From Thermohalobaculum sp963822985 (GTDB lineage: Bacteria > Pseudomonadota > Alphaproteobacteria > Rhodobacterales > Rhodobacteraceae), in NCBI GenBank assembly GCA_963822985.1, contig CAWGJU010000005.1, positions 186,001 through 250,000 of the forward strand: DNA of 64,000 bases, in the 5' to 3' direction. Shown one piece after another: positions 50,856 through 61,085 of this stretch; the first letter of the stretch is position 1, and each line of letters begins with the position of its first letter. Under the pieces are notes generated by a model, which saw only the letters and a program-made list of their open reading frames with translations, did not search any database and was not told where the DNA came from. A program made the position numbers and the translations under genes.

Positions 50856-52087
50856 CAGAGGAGGCTCAGCTGCTCGGGCGGCGGGGCGAACCGCGCGCGC
50901 AGATCCGCGCTGTCGGTCAGCGCGCCGGGCGACCAGTCGGCAGCGACCAGGAAGGGGCGCGCCTTCTTCAGCCCGGCGCCGAGGCGCTGGAGGTCGGCAT
51001 AGCCGAGGAGCCGCTCGCGCCGCGCGGCGAGGATGCGCTCGACCGTCTTCACGCCAAGGCCCGGCACGCGCAGCAGGAGCGCGCGCTCGGCGCGGTTCAC
51101 GTCGACGGGGAAGCGGCCGCGATTGGCCAGCGCCCAGGCGAGCTTTGGGTCGACGTCGAGGTCCAGATTGCCGCCGGCCGCGGCGTCGGCGATCTCGTCG
51201 ACCTCGAAGCCGTAAAAGCGCATCAGCCAGTCGGCCTGGTAGAGCCGGTGCTCGCGCTGGAGCGGCGGCTTCATCAGCGGCAGGTTGGCCGAGGCGTCGG
51301 GGATGGGCGAGAAGGCCGAATAGTAGACGCGCTTGAGCCGGTAGCCGGTGTAGAGGCGGGCGGAGTTCCGCAGGATGGTCGCGTCGGTCGCGCCGTCGGC
51401 GCCGACGATGACCTGGGTCGACTGGCCGGCCGGGGCGAAGCGGGCGGGCGCCCGCCCGGTATGGGTCGCGTCCCTGGTGGCCTCGCGGCGCAGGCGCACC
51501 TCGGCCATCGCCTTGCGAATGGTGGCGGGGTCCTTGCCGGGGGCGAAGCGGCGCACGCTGTCGTCAGTCGGCAGCTCGATGTTGATCGACAGGCGATCAG
51601 CATAACGGCCGGCTTCCTCTATCAGCTCGGGCGCGGCGTCCGGGATGGTCTTGAGGTGGATATAGCCGCGGAATTGCTCGTCCTCGCGCAGGCGGCGGGC
51701 GATGCGCACCATCTCGCCCATCGTCTCGTCCGGCGAGCGGATGACGCCCGAGGAGAGGAACAGCCCCTCGATATAGTTGCGCCGGTAGAACTCGATGGTC
51801 AGCCGCACGACCTCGTCGACGGTGAACCTGGCGCGCGGCACGTTCGACGAGGCACGATTGATGCAGTAGGCGCAGTCATAGATGCAGAAGTTCGTCAGCA
51901 GGATCTTGAGCAGCGAGATGCACCGCCCGTCGGGCGCGTAGGCGTGGCAGATGCCGCTGCTCTCGTTCGAGCCGAGGCCCTTGCCGTCGCGGCTGTCGCG
52001 GCGGGTGCCGCCCGAGGAGGCGCAGGAGGCGTCGTACTTCGCGGCGTCGCTGAGAATCGCCAGCTTCTGGCGCAGGTCGAGCTTCAT
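50855..52087 (-). CDS. UDG-linked radical SAM protein, putative DNA modification/repair
   Basis: 410 residues. The radical-SAM cluster motif is CIYDCAYC (C68, C72, C75), preceded by an extra cysteine-containing segment GICHAYAPDGRC. The barrel continues with GLFLSSGVIRSPDETMGEM and RLSINIELPTDDS. Near the C-terminus a helix-hairpin-helix (LLRVPGLGVKTVERILAARR) suggests DNA binding. It belongs to a family I know for always accompanying UDG-like proteins; the reaction is unknown. ATG 52087. Likely promoter within the 166-base gap before modC's stop; no site recognised. Confidence 0.9.
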   Translation of the reverse strand: MKLDLRQKLAILSDAAKYDASCASSGGTRRDSRDGKGLGSNESSGICHAYAPDGRCISLLKILLTNFCIYDCAYCINRASSNVPRARFTVDEVVRLTIEFYRRNYIEGLFLSSGVIRSPDETMGEMVRIARRLREDEQFRGYIHLKTIPDAAPELIEEAGRYADRLSINIELPTDDSVRRFAPGKDPATIRKAMAEVRLRREATRDATHTGRAPARFAPAGQSTQVIVGADGATDATILRNSARLYTGYRLKRVYYSAFSPIPDASANLPLMKPPLQREHRLYQADWLMRFYGFEVDEIADAAAGGNLDLDVDPKLAWALANRGRFPVDVNRAERALLLRVPGLGVKTVERILAARRERLLGYADLQRLGAGLKKARPFLVAADWSPGALTDSADLRARFAPPPEQLSLL

Positions 52088-52253
52088 GAAGGCAAATGTG
52101 TTCCGTTTTCGTTCGAAGGCAAGAGGTCTTGGAGCGGCTCGGTGACGGGCGTGCAAGAGTGGCGCACGCACCCATCCTAAGCCGCTTTATGCGCACGTTT
52201 CACCGGGAGGGGGGAGGCGATCCTTTCGCTGCGTCGTTACGCCGGAGGGCGTG

Positions 52254-53394
52254 TCAGCCCTCCGGATCCGCTGCCGGCGTTCCGCAAAAGGCCAGGTCAG
52301 TCGCCCCCACCTGGCCGATATCCCACTGCGCCACGGCCATCGTCTTGATCACCGCCCAGCACGCCACCCCCGGCGCGATCCCCAGCGCCTCGGCCGAGCG
52401 CCGCGTGATGCGCGCCAGGATCAGGTCCTCGCCGCAGCGGAGCTGCACGACCACGCCCGGTCCCTCGCCGCGGCGCAGCGCCGCCACCACGCCCGGCAGC
52501 ATGTTCAGCGCCGAGATCCGGTCCGGCCGTTCGAGCGCCAGAATCACGTCCTGCGCCTCGATCCGGACGCGCACGGCGGCGCCGGGGGGCGCGGGGAGGC
52601 GCGGCAGCAGCAGGCGGCCGGCCGAGACGGCGATCTCGGTCAGCCCGTCGGCGTGGTGGCGCAGCACGCGGCCCACAACACGCGCCCCTGCCTCGCGAAC
52701 GCCCAGCGTCGGCACCGCCTCGGGGTCGGACAAGCACCGCTTCGGCGGGGCCGGCGCGCACCACGCGCCCAGCCTCGAGCACGGCGACGGTCGTGGCGAG
52801 CCGCGCCACCTCGGCGACGGAATGGCTGACATAGACGATCGGCACCCGCGTCTCGTCGCGTATCCGCTCGAGATAGGGCAGCACCTCGGCCTTGCGCGCC
52901 TCGTCGAGCGCGGCGAGCGGCTCGTCCATCAGCAGGAAGCGCGGCGCCGACAGCAGCGCCCGGCCGAGCGCGACGCGGCTTTTCTCGCCGCCCGACAGCG
53001 CGCCCGGCCGGCGGCCGAGCAGGTGCCCGATGCCCAGCATCTCGACGACATGTCGCCAAAGGCGCGGCCGTCGCGGACGCCGGCGAACCAGCGGCCATAG
53101 AGCAGGTTCTGCCGCACGGTCAGGTGCGGGAAACAGCCGCCCCTCCTGGAACACATAGCCCGCGCGCCTGCGGTGCGGCGGCACCCAGATGCCGGCGGCA
53201 GTGTCGCAGAGGACGGCGCCGTCGACCGCGACGCGGCCCCGGTCGGGCCGCAGCAGCCCGGCGACGGCGTTGACCACGGTCGTCTTGCCCGAGCCCGACC
53301 GGCCGAACAGCGCCGTCACGCCCGCCGGCGCCTCGAAGGCGACGTCGAGCGCGAACCCCGGAAAGGCGTGCGCCAGCCGCACCTCGAGGCTCAT
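52254..53394 (-). CDS. modC: Molybdate ABC transporter ATPase ModC (frameshifts)
   Basis: ATPase of the molybdate importer. Walker A TALFGRSGSGKTTVVNAV, signature ALSGGEKSRVALGRAL, Walker B FLLMDEPLAALDE and H-loop YVSHSVAEV are visible, and a C-terminal molybdate-binding MOP domain follows (RIEAQDVILALERPDRIS). The frame breaks near 53125 and returns near 53050, with LFPHLTVRQNLLYGRWFAG in the middle frame. It changes again near 52730 before the MOP part. About 360-380 residues when joined. ATG 53394 overlaps the modB stop (ATGA). Confidence 0.88.
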
Positions 53395-54089
53395 GCGCCG
53401 CGCACCCGCCGCGCGACGCGCGTCGCGATCACCTCGGAGAGCAGCAGCGCCAGCATGGCGACGGCGACCGAGACCAGCAGCAGGCGCATGGCGGGCGCCT
53501 CGCCGCCCGGCACCTGCAGGAAGGCGTAGATCGCCGAGGGCAGCGTCTGCGTCTCGCCGGGGATGTTCGAGACGAAGGTGATCGTCGCGCCGAACTCGCC
53601 CATCGCCTTGGCGAAGGCGAGGATCGCGCCGACCACGATGCCGGGCGCGATCAGCGGCAGCGTCACGGTCAGGAACACCCAGGCGCGGGAGGCGCCGAGC
53701 GTCGCGCCGGCCTGCTCCAGCTTCGGGTCGACGGCCTCGACCGACAGCCGGATGGCGCGCACCATCAGCGGAAAGCCATCACGGCCGCCGCCAGCGCCGC
53801 GCCCGTCCAGCGGAAGGCCAGCACGATGCCGAACCAGTCCTCGAGCACGCCGCCGATCGGCCCGCGCCGCCCGAAGCCCAGGAGCAGCAGATAGCCCGTC
53901 ACCACCGGCGGCAGGATCAGCGGCAGGTGGACGAGGCCGTTCAGCAGCTGCCGGCCCGGGAAACCGCCCGCGCGCCAGCGCGACCGCGATGCCGATCCCG
54001 ACCGGCAGGCTGAGCAGCGTCGCCCAGAACGACACGCGCAGCGACAGCGCCAGCGCCTGCCATCCCTCCGGGCCGAGCCAGTCCGTCAT
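53391..54089 (-). CDS. modB: Molybdate ABC transporter permease ModB (frameshifts)
   Basis: Inner-membrane permease, about 232 residues. ATG 54089 (MTDWLGPEGWQAL) overlaps the modA stop. The first part, SLRVSFWATLLSLPVGIGIA, and the last part, with the EAA-type loop VDPKLEQAGATLGASRAWVF and AKAMGEFGATITFVSN, are in one frame. The middle (HLPLILPPVVTGYLLLLGF) is in another, with breaks near 53960 and 53780. AMGEFGATITF is diagnostic of ModB. Confidence 0.88.
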   Translation of the reverse strand: MTDWLGPEGWQALALSLRVSFWATLLSLPVGIGIAVALARGRFPGPAAAERPRPPAADPAAGGDGLSAAPGLRAARADRRRARGLVRHRAGLPLDGRGAGGGRDGFPLMVRAIRLSVEAVDPKLEQAGATLGASRAWVFLTVTLPLIAPGIVVGAILAFAKAMGEFGATITFVSNIPGETQTLPSAIYAFLQVPGGEAPAMRLLLVSVAVAMLALLLSEVIATRVARRVRGA

Positions 54090-54888
54090 TCGCTCATTCG
54101 GGCGAGCACGCCGGAACCCCTGCGCCCTCGAAGACGGCCCGCGCCGCCTCGCCCGCGAGATAGTCGAGGAAGGCCGCGGCCGCGTCGGCGCTGCGCGCTC
54201 TCGGCGGTGACGGCGGCGGGATAGACGATCGGCGGGTGGCTGTCGGCCGGGAAGGTGCCGACGACCGTGACGCCGTCGTCGGCGTCCGCGTCCGTGCGGT
54301 AGACGATGCCCAGCGGCGCCTCGCCCGTCGCGACCAGCGCCAGCGCCGCCCGCACGTTGTCGGCCTGCGCCACCTTTGGCGCGACCTCGTCCCAGACGCC
54401 CAGCGACGTCAGCGCCGCCTTGCCGTAGACGCCCGCCGGCACGCTGTCGACCAGCGCCATGGCGAGCCGCCGCCCGCCCCGAGCCCAGCATGCCGGCAAG
54501 GTCGAGGCCGGGCGCGATCTCGACCGGCGCCGCTCGCGCTCCGTGCGCGATCAGCACCAGCGTGTTGCCGAGCAGGTCGCGCCGCGTCTCCGCCCGGACG
54601 TGCCCGCCGGCCTCCAGCGCGTCCATCCAGTCCGTGCTCGCCGAGATGAACAGGTCGGCCGGCGCCCCCTGCTCGATCTGCCTGGCCAGCGCCGAGCTGC
54701 CGGCATAGGCGACGATCGGCCTTGTTGCCCGTCCGCGCCGCCCAGGCCGCGGCGATCTCGTCGAGCGCCGTCTTCAGCGACGCCGCGGCGAAGACGGTGA
54801 TCTCCTCGGCGGCAGCGCGCGCGGGCGCGAGCGCGAGCAGCGCGATGGCGGCGACCGTTGCGGCACGGCAGCGCAGGCGAAGCGGCAT
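54086..54888 (-). CDS. modA: Molybdate-binding periplasmic protein ModA (frameshifts)
   Basis: Solute-binding protein of the molybdate importer. ATG 54888 begins a signal peptide (ATVAAIALLALAPARAAAEE) followed by ITVFAAASLKTALDEIA, the characteristic ModA start that binds molybdate with its serine. Later pieces in three frames: DLFISASTDWMDAL, LVLIAHGARAAPV, MALVDSVPAGVYGKAAL, DNVRAALALVATGEAPLG and YPAAVTAES. Breaks near 54720, 54490, 54200 and 54115. Stop TGA at 54086-54088 overlaps modB. About 265 residues, normal. Confidence 0.88.
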
Positions 54889-54966
54889 GGCGGATCCCCA
54901 GCGTTCGTTTCGGCCGTTCGGTTCGGCGGGAAATATCGGCTGCGCGGCGCGCCGGCGGCGCAAGCG

Positions 54967-55333
54967 TTATTTCTGGCCGGGAATATCCCTGAGCAGATCG
55001 CGGATGCGCCGACGATCTCGCCTGCGCCGGCCTCGGCGACCCGCCCCTCCACCCGGCGGTAGTGCGCCAGCACCGCCTCGCCCGTCGCGGTCAGCCGTGG
55101 CGCCGCCGCCCTGCGCGCCGCCGCGCGCGCTCTCGACCAGCGGCTCGGCGAAAGGCGGCGTTCATCGTCTCGACCAGCATCCAGGCGCGCTTGTAGCTCA
55201 TCTTCATCCGCCGCCCCGCCGCCGCGATCGAGCCCGTCTCGCGGATGCCCTCGAGCAGGTCGGCCTTGCCGGGCCCCAGCATGACGACGTCGCCGAAGAC
55301 GATGCGCAGCCTGATCTTCGGGTCAGTCGCCAT
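54967..55333 (-). CDS. modE: ModE-like LysR-type HTH regulator, short form (frameshifts)
   Basis: About 122 residues of winged-helix DNA-binding domain without a molybdate-binding MOP domain. Readable: RIVFGDVVMLGPGKADLLEG, IRETGSIAAAGRRMKMSYKR and AWMLVETMNAAF, which is the ModE N-terminal HTH. Then the frame shifts near 55150 and again toward the end (HYRRVEGRVAEAGAGEI; RRIRDLLRDIPGQK before TAA at 54967). Start ATG 55333; M at 55345 is also in frame. First gene of the modE-modABC run, 78 bases upstream of modA. A repressor of modABC is the likely role; how it would sense molybdate without MOP is not visible. Confidence 0.75.
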
Positions 55334-55463
55334 CCGCGCCCGCATGCCCTCCGGCCGGCAACAGAGCCGGCCCGGTGCCACCCTATGGCCCGCGCTTCCG
55401 GGCACGGCAACGCACCGCTTGCGCGTCTAGACGGCAGATGTCAAACGCAGCTACACAACATCT

Positions 55464-57795
55464 ATGACCCCACCGATCGACGATGACGACATGCAGGTCG
55501 TGGCCGAGCCGCTGGCCCGCGCGCTCGGCGAGCGATACCTGACCTATGCGCTGTCGACCATCATGCACCGGGCGCTGCCGGATGCGCGCGACGGGCTGAA
55601 GCCCGTGCACCGGCGCATCCTGTTCGCCATGCGCCAGCTCGGCTTGGGGCCGACCTCGAAGTTCCTCAAGTCGGCCAAGATCTCCGGCGACACGATGGGC
55701 GACTACCACCCGCATGGCGACCAGGCGATCTACGACGCCATGGTCCGCCTCGCCCAGGACTTCTCCCAGCGCTATCCGCTGGTCGAGGGGCAGGGGAATT
55801 TCGGCAACATCGACGGCGACAACCCCGCCGCCGGCCGCTACACCGAGGCGCGGCTGACCGCCGTCGCCGAGGCCATGCTCGACGGCCTCGACGAGGACGC
55901 CGTCGACTTCCGCCCGAACTATGACGGCCGCAAGGAAGAGCCCGAGGTCCTGCCGGCCGCCTTCCCGAACCTGCTGGCCAACGGCGCCAGCGGCATCGCC
56001 GTCGGCATGGCGACCTCGATCCCGCCGCACAATGTCGGCGAGGTCTGCGAGGCGCTGCTGCACCTGATCAGGACGCCCAACGCCCGCACCGAGACGCTGG
56101 TCGGCATGATCCCCGGCCCCGACTTCCCGACGGGCGGCGTGCTGGTCGAGGGCCGCGACGCGATCCTCGAGGCCTACTCCACCGGCCGCGGCAGCTTCCG
56201 CCTGCGCGCCCGCTGGGAGGTCGAGGACCAGGGCCGCGGCCAGTACCTGATCGTCGTCACCGAGATCCCCTACGGCGTGCAGAAGGGCAAGCTCGTCGAG
56301 CGGATCGCCGACCTGCTGAACGCCAAGAAGATCCCGATGCTGGCCGATGTCCGCGACGAATCGGCCGAGGACATCCGCCTGGTGCTGGAGCCGCGCGCCC
56401 GCACGGTCGACGCCGCCGTGCTGATGGAGAGCCTGTTCCGCCACTCGGACCTGGAAATCCGCGTTCCGCTCAACATGAACGTGCTGATCGATGGCCGCAC
56501 GCCGAAAGTCTGCTCGCTGCCCGAGGTGCTGCGCGCCTTTCTCGATCACCGTCGCGAGGTGCTGCTGCGCCGCGCGGCGCACCGGCTGGAGAAGATCGCC
56601 CACCGCCTCGAGGTGCTCGGTGGCTACATCATCGCCTATCTCAACCTCGACCGCATCATCGAGATCATCCGCGGCGAGGACGAACCCAAACCCGCGCTGA
56701 TGGCCGAGGACTGGGCCAAGGATGGCGGCGGCGTCTACCTGACGGATGTGCAGGCCGAGGCCATCCTCAACATGCGCCTGCGCTCGCTGCGCCGGCTGGA
56801 AGAGATGGAGCTCCGCGCCGAGCGCGACCGACTGCTGGCCGAGCAGGGCGAGCTGCGCGCGCTGCAGGCTGACGAGGCCCTGCAATGGGACCGCATCGCG
56901 GCCGAGATCCGCGAGATCCGCGACCGCTTCGGCCCGCCCAAGGGCCTGCGCGGCCTCTGCCTCGCCGAGCAGATCGACGACGCCAGGCGCCGGCATCAGC
57001 CCTACCCGCCGGGCGCGCGCCGAACGGGGCTGGCGGACGCGCCGCAGGTGGCGCTGATGCCGGTCGAGGCCACGGTCGAACGCGAGCCCGTCACCGTGGT
57101 CTGCTCGGCGCAGGGCTGGATCCGCGCGCTGCGCGGCCACCAGCCCCTCGACGCCGAGCTTAAATACAAGGACGGCGACGCCCCGCGCTTCGTCTTCCAC
57201 GCCGAGACGACCGACAAGCTCCTCGCCTTCGCCACCAACGGCCGCTTCTACACGCTGGCCCCCGACAAGCTGCCGGGCGGCCGCGGCATGGGCGAGCCGG
57301 TGCGGCTGATGGTCGACCTGCCGAACGAGGCCGATCTCGTGGCCCTCTTCGTCCACCGCCCCGGCGGCCGCCTGCTTCGTCGCCTCGACCACCGGCCACG
57401 GCTTTCTCGTCCCCGAGGACGAGGTCGTGGCCCAGACGCGTTCTGGCAAACAGGTGCTGAACACCGGCGACGGCGTTGCCTGCGTCTGCCGACCCGCGAC
57501 AGGCGATCATGTCGCCGCCATCGGCCAGAACAAGAAGCTGCTGGTCTTCCCGCTCGACGAGCTGCCCGAGATGGGGCGCGGCAAGGGCGTGCGGCTTCAG
57601 ACCTACAAGGATGGCGGCCTCTCCGACGCCACCGTCTTCGAGCTCGCCCGCGGGCTCAGCTGGACGATGGGAGGCAGCGGCGGGCGGACACGAACGATGC
57701 CCGAGGCCGAGTTGCGCCAGGGCTATCTGCACCGCCGCGCCACCGCCGGCCGGATCGCGCCCTCGGGCTTCCCCAGGGACCTGCGGTTCGACTGA
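55464..57795 (+). CDS. parC: DNA topoisomerase IV subunit A (one frameshift)
   Basis: DNA-cleaving subunit that decatenates chromosomes with ParE. About 776 residues. The cleavage core shows LKPVHRRILFAM, MGDYHPHGDQAIYDAMV, and the catalytic tyrosine Y126 in AAGRYTEARL; the tower and coiled-coil parts follow. The C-terminal beta-pinwheel repeats include VVCSAQGWIRALRG, LAFATNGRFYTL and AIGQNKKLLVFPL. One break near 57375: CTTCGTC where CTCGTC would join GGRLL to VASTTGHGFLVP. ATG 55464. No parE nearby. Confidence 0.96.
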
Positions 57796-57825
57796 AGCGC
57801 CCTTCGGCGTATCGCGGCGGACTTG

Positions 57826-57939
57826 GCGGGCGCTGACCATGCCCACGACGACCAGGCACAGCGTCTCCAGTCGGCTCTTGCTCAGCCCGACATGCGGCCG
57901 CAGAATTTGCTTGAGGGCGGTGATGGCACGGAGAGGCAT
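57826..57939 (-). pseudogene. IS4-type transposase N-terminal remnant
   Basis: A 38-residue fragment, MPLRAITALKQILRPHVG followed by LSKSRLETLCLVVVGMVSAR, matches the start of IS4-like transposases (the LSKSRLET segment followed by a hydrophobic run). Similarity then stops abruptly, and no DDE catalytic core or terminal inverted repeats are visible. It occupies part of the gap between parC and the convergent histidine kinase gene. Confidence 0.65.
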
Positions 57940-58195
57940 CGGGCGATCCTCTTGGCGAGAATTGCCCGGAAAATCACCTCTCACCGCCATCAGCTATCCC
58001 AATGTCGTGCAGTGCGGCGTGCAAGGTCGCCCATTTTAGCGGCAGGGTAGAGACTGGTTCTTTGCCGCGTCGATACGCCGGAGGACGTTGGCCGCCAGCG
58101 CTTCTCGAGAGGTCGGGTCCAGCCGCCGAGGGTTCGCCCCAGAGCCGCCCCGCATCCGGTCGGGAGCCGCGCCCGGGCAGCCCATCCGGGCTTGG
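57940..58195. other. Intergenic stretch without clear gene
   Basis: Between the transposase remnant and the histidine kinase end. On the minus strand one frame ends with a protein-like string (SREALAANVLRRIDAAKN, stop at 58036) that could be a displaced tail of the kinase or part of the mobile-element debris. Nothing else recognised. Confidence 0.3.
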
Positions 58196-59616
58196 TCAGG
58201 CTGCGGCGATGGAGGCGGGCGGGCAGGACGATGCGGAACTCGGTGCCGGTTGTGCTGCTGGTCGAGAGCGGCAGCGCGCCGCCGTTGGCGCGCACGAGTT
58301 CCTGCGCGATCGCCAGGCCGAGGCCGGTGCCCTCGCGCCGCGTGCCGCCGCGGAACGGCTCGAACAGGTGCTCGAGCGCGCTGCGCCGGCATGCCCGGGC
58401 CCCGTATCGGCGACGCTGATCTCGACCGACGCGCCGGCGGGCCGCCGACCTCGCGTGCCGTGATCGCAGCTCGCCCGGCCGGCCATGCGTGCGGATCGCC
58501 TGCTCGGCATTGCGCGCGAGGTTGGCCAGCACGCGGTAGAGGTGCTCGGGGTCGGCGCGCGCCGCCAGCTCGGGCGGCGATGTCGACCTCGCAGCGCACC
58601 AGCGGGTCGTCCGGCGTCAGGCCCAGCCCGTCGACGACCTCCTCGGCCAGGTCCTGCAGCCGCACCATACGCGCCTCGGGCGGCGCCTCCTCGGCCTTGC
58701 CGTAGGCCAGCGTCGACTGGCAGAGCCGGATGGCGCGGCCGAGCGAGGCGACCAGCTTCGGCGCCGTGCGCGACGACGTCGGGTCGCGCGAGCATCTCGA
58801 TGCGGTCCGCCATCAGCTGCGCCGTCGCCAGGATGTTGCGCAGATCGTGGCTGATCTTGGCAACCGCCTCGCCGAGCGAGGCCAGCCGGGCCCGGGCCCG
58901 GAGCGCCGCGTGCACCTCGCGCTGCATCTCGGCGACGGCGCGCTCGGCATCGGCGATCTCGCCCAGCCGGCTGCTGCGGCCGGATGATGCGCGTCGGGGT
59001 CCTCCGGGTTCTCCGAGAACCGCTTGACGTCGGCGACGACGCCGGTGATCGGCCGGACGACAAAGCGGCGCACGGCGAAGAACACCATGACCGCCGTCGT
59101 CAGCGAGATCACCAGGCTGAGCTGCAGGATGCGCAGCCCGTAGTCGAGCGATCGCCGCGCGCAGCGGCGCCGCCTCCAGCGTCACCTCCAGCTCCTCGCC
59201 GATATCGGGCGGCGCCTCGGCCAGGACCCGGATGCACGCCGTGGTCCGGCTTGACGAGGCGCAGCAGCGCGTCGCGGATCAGCTCGGCAAAGGTCGGGTG
59301 GCGCAGATCGAAGGTCTCGACGACCGGCGCCAGGTCGGGGCTGGTCAGCACCAGCTCGCGCACGCCGTCGCGGCCGACGACGATGTTCAGCACCTCGGCC
59401 CGGTCCAAGAGCGCGGCCTCGAGCGTCGGGCTGACCATCCGGTCAGGCGCCGCCAGCACGGTCAGGGCGGCGATCTCGGCGCGGCGGACGCGCTCCATCA
59501 GGTAGTCGACGCGGAAGCGCGCGACCGAGGGGACGAAAATCGCCACCTCGGTCAGCATCACCACGCCGATGCGTGACGATCAGGAGCCGCCCGGACAGGC
59601 TGCGCAGCAAGGACAT
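58196..59616 (-). CDS. Sensor histidine kinase (many frameshifts)
   Basis: Assembled from pieces in three frames: start MSLLRSLSGRLLIVTH at 59616, first helix (VVMLTEVAIFVPSVARFRV), periplasmic part (VVGRDGVRELVLTSPDLAP), second membrane helix with HAMP (LVISLTTAVMVFFAVRRFVV; RPITGVVADVKRFSENPEDP), the H-box (AVAKISHDLRNILATAQL) and ATPase pieces (RVLANLARNAEQAIR; GTGLGLAIAQELVRANGG; GTEFRIVLPAR). At least six breaks. The C-terminal stop is uncertain: one frame stops at 58196, another reads through further. No response regulator is adjacent. Type of kinase certain, ligand unknown. Confidence 0.78.
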
Positions 59617-59644
59617 TCCGCCATCCACAAGGGACTATTCGTCT

Positions 59645-61085
59645 CTATAGATAGCTCACCCGAGGCGCGAAAGCAGCCGCACAGCTGGTTTGCACGGTCC
59701 GGCTTTCGAACAGACGCGGCGCGAAATAGGCGCCGGCGGCGCGCTTCGAGGCTTCGCCCAGCGTCGGGTAGGGCGCGACATAGCCGGCCATGTCGCCGAT
59801 CTTCAGCCCCTTCGAGAGCGCCAGCGCCCAGGGGTGGATCAGCTCGCCGGCATGCGCGCCAACGATCGAGGCGCCGAGGATGCGGCCGCGCCGGCCGACG
59901 ACCGCCTTGACCAGGCCCTCGGTTGCGTGCTCGGCGCGTGCCCTGTCGTTCTCGGCAAAGGGGAAGCGGGCGACCTCGACGCCGGCCGTGCCTGTCGCGG
60001 GCCTGCGCCTCGGTCAGGCCCGGCCTGGGCGAGTTCCGGGTCGGTGAGCGTCACCCAGGGGACGATGTCCGGATTGTTGCGCGCGGGCAGGCGGAACAGT
60101 GCCGAGCGGATGACGAGCCCGGCCTGGTAGCCGGCGACATGCGTGAACTGCAGTCCGCCGCGCGACGTCGCCGACAGCGTAGACGCGCCGGTTGCTAGAC
60201 CGAGCGAAGGCCGCGGTCGACGATCACGCCACGCTTGTCATGCGCGACCTCGGCGGCGTCCAGTTCGAGAGCGCCGACGTTCGGCGTGCGTCCGGCCGCG
60301 ACCAGCAGGTGCGAGCCGGCGATGGTCTCGCCACCTTCCAGGTCTATCGACGGGGCAGTCGTCCTGCCGGCGCGCACCTCGGCGATTTTCGCGCCTTCGC
60401 GCAGGTCGACGCCCTCGGCGCGCAGCCGGGCCAGCACGATCGCGGCCGTCTCGGGATCGTCCCTGGACAGCGCGCGGTCGGCCTCGAGCACCGTGACCCG
60501 CGCGCCCAGCCGACGATGCGCCTGCGCCAATCTCGAGGCCGATCGGGCCGCCGCCGATGACAAGCAGGTGCGTGGGCAGGGTGCGGTTGTTCCACAGCGT
60601 CTCGTTGGTCAGGTAGCCGGCTTCGTCGAGCCCCGGGATCGGCGGAACGGCCGGTGACGAGCCGGTGGCGATGACAAAGCGCCGCGCCTCGATGCGCCGG
60701 TCACCGGCGACGAGCGCGCGCGGTCCGACGAAGCGCGCGCGTCGCGTATCACCGTGACGCCGAGGGCGCTCGAACCGCTCCTGGCTGTCATGCGGCGCGA
60801 TGCCCGGCGATGACGCCATGCACGTGGTCCATCACGGCCGCGTAATCGACCGCCGGCTCGTCGGCCGCGACGCCGAAGCGGCGCCGAGCAGCGATGCGCC
60901 TGCGCCGCCGCGGCGGCGGCGATCAGCGATTTCGACGGCACGCAGCCGAAGTTCAGGCAGTCGCCGCCCATCTCGCCCGCCTCGATCAGCACGACGCTGG
61001 CGCCCATCTGCACTGCGCCGGCGGCGACAGACAGCCCGCCCGAGCCGGCGCCGATGACGCAGAGGTCGGGCCTGAGCACGCTCAC
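59645..61085 (-). CDS. MerA/Lpd-like FAD-dependent pyridine-nucleotide disulfide oxidoreductase (frameshifts)
   Basis: Class I flavoprotein reductase of about 480 residues. FAD-binding LCVIGAGSGGLSVAAGA leads to the redox-active disulfide in GGDCLNFGCVPSKSL. The NAD(P) domain shows LLVIGGGPIGLEIG and LLVAAGRTPNVGALEL. The dimer interface ends with LIHPWALALSKGLKIGDMAG and YPTLGEASKRAAG, and the stop TAG is at 59645-59647. Breaks near 60890, 60760, 60530, 60200 and 60010. The GTG start at 61085 overlaps the stop of the TVP38 gene (GTGA). Substrate unknown; such genes commonly pair with TVP38/TMEM64 proteins, as here. Confidence 0.85.

Noticed and set aside
55383..57464. 693-codon open frame on the minus strand opposite parC
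   Set aside because: High-GC shadow of the parC coding frame: composition is His/Gln/Asp/Ala-rich without any domain, while parC is unambiguous.
57826..57939. Complete insertion sequence after parC
   Set aside because: Only the first 38 residues of a transposase are present, with no catalytic core, inverted repeats or target duplication.
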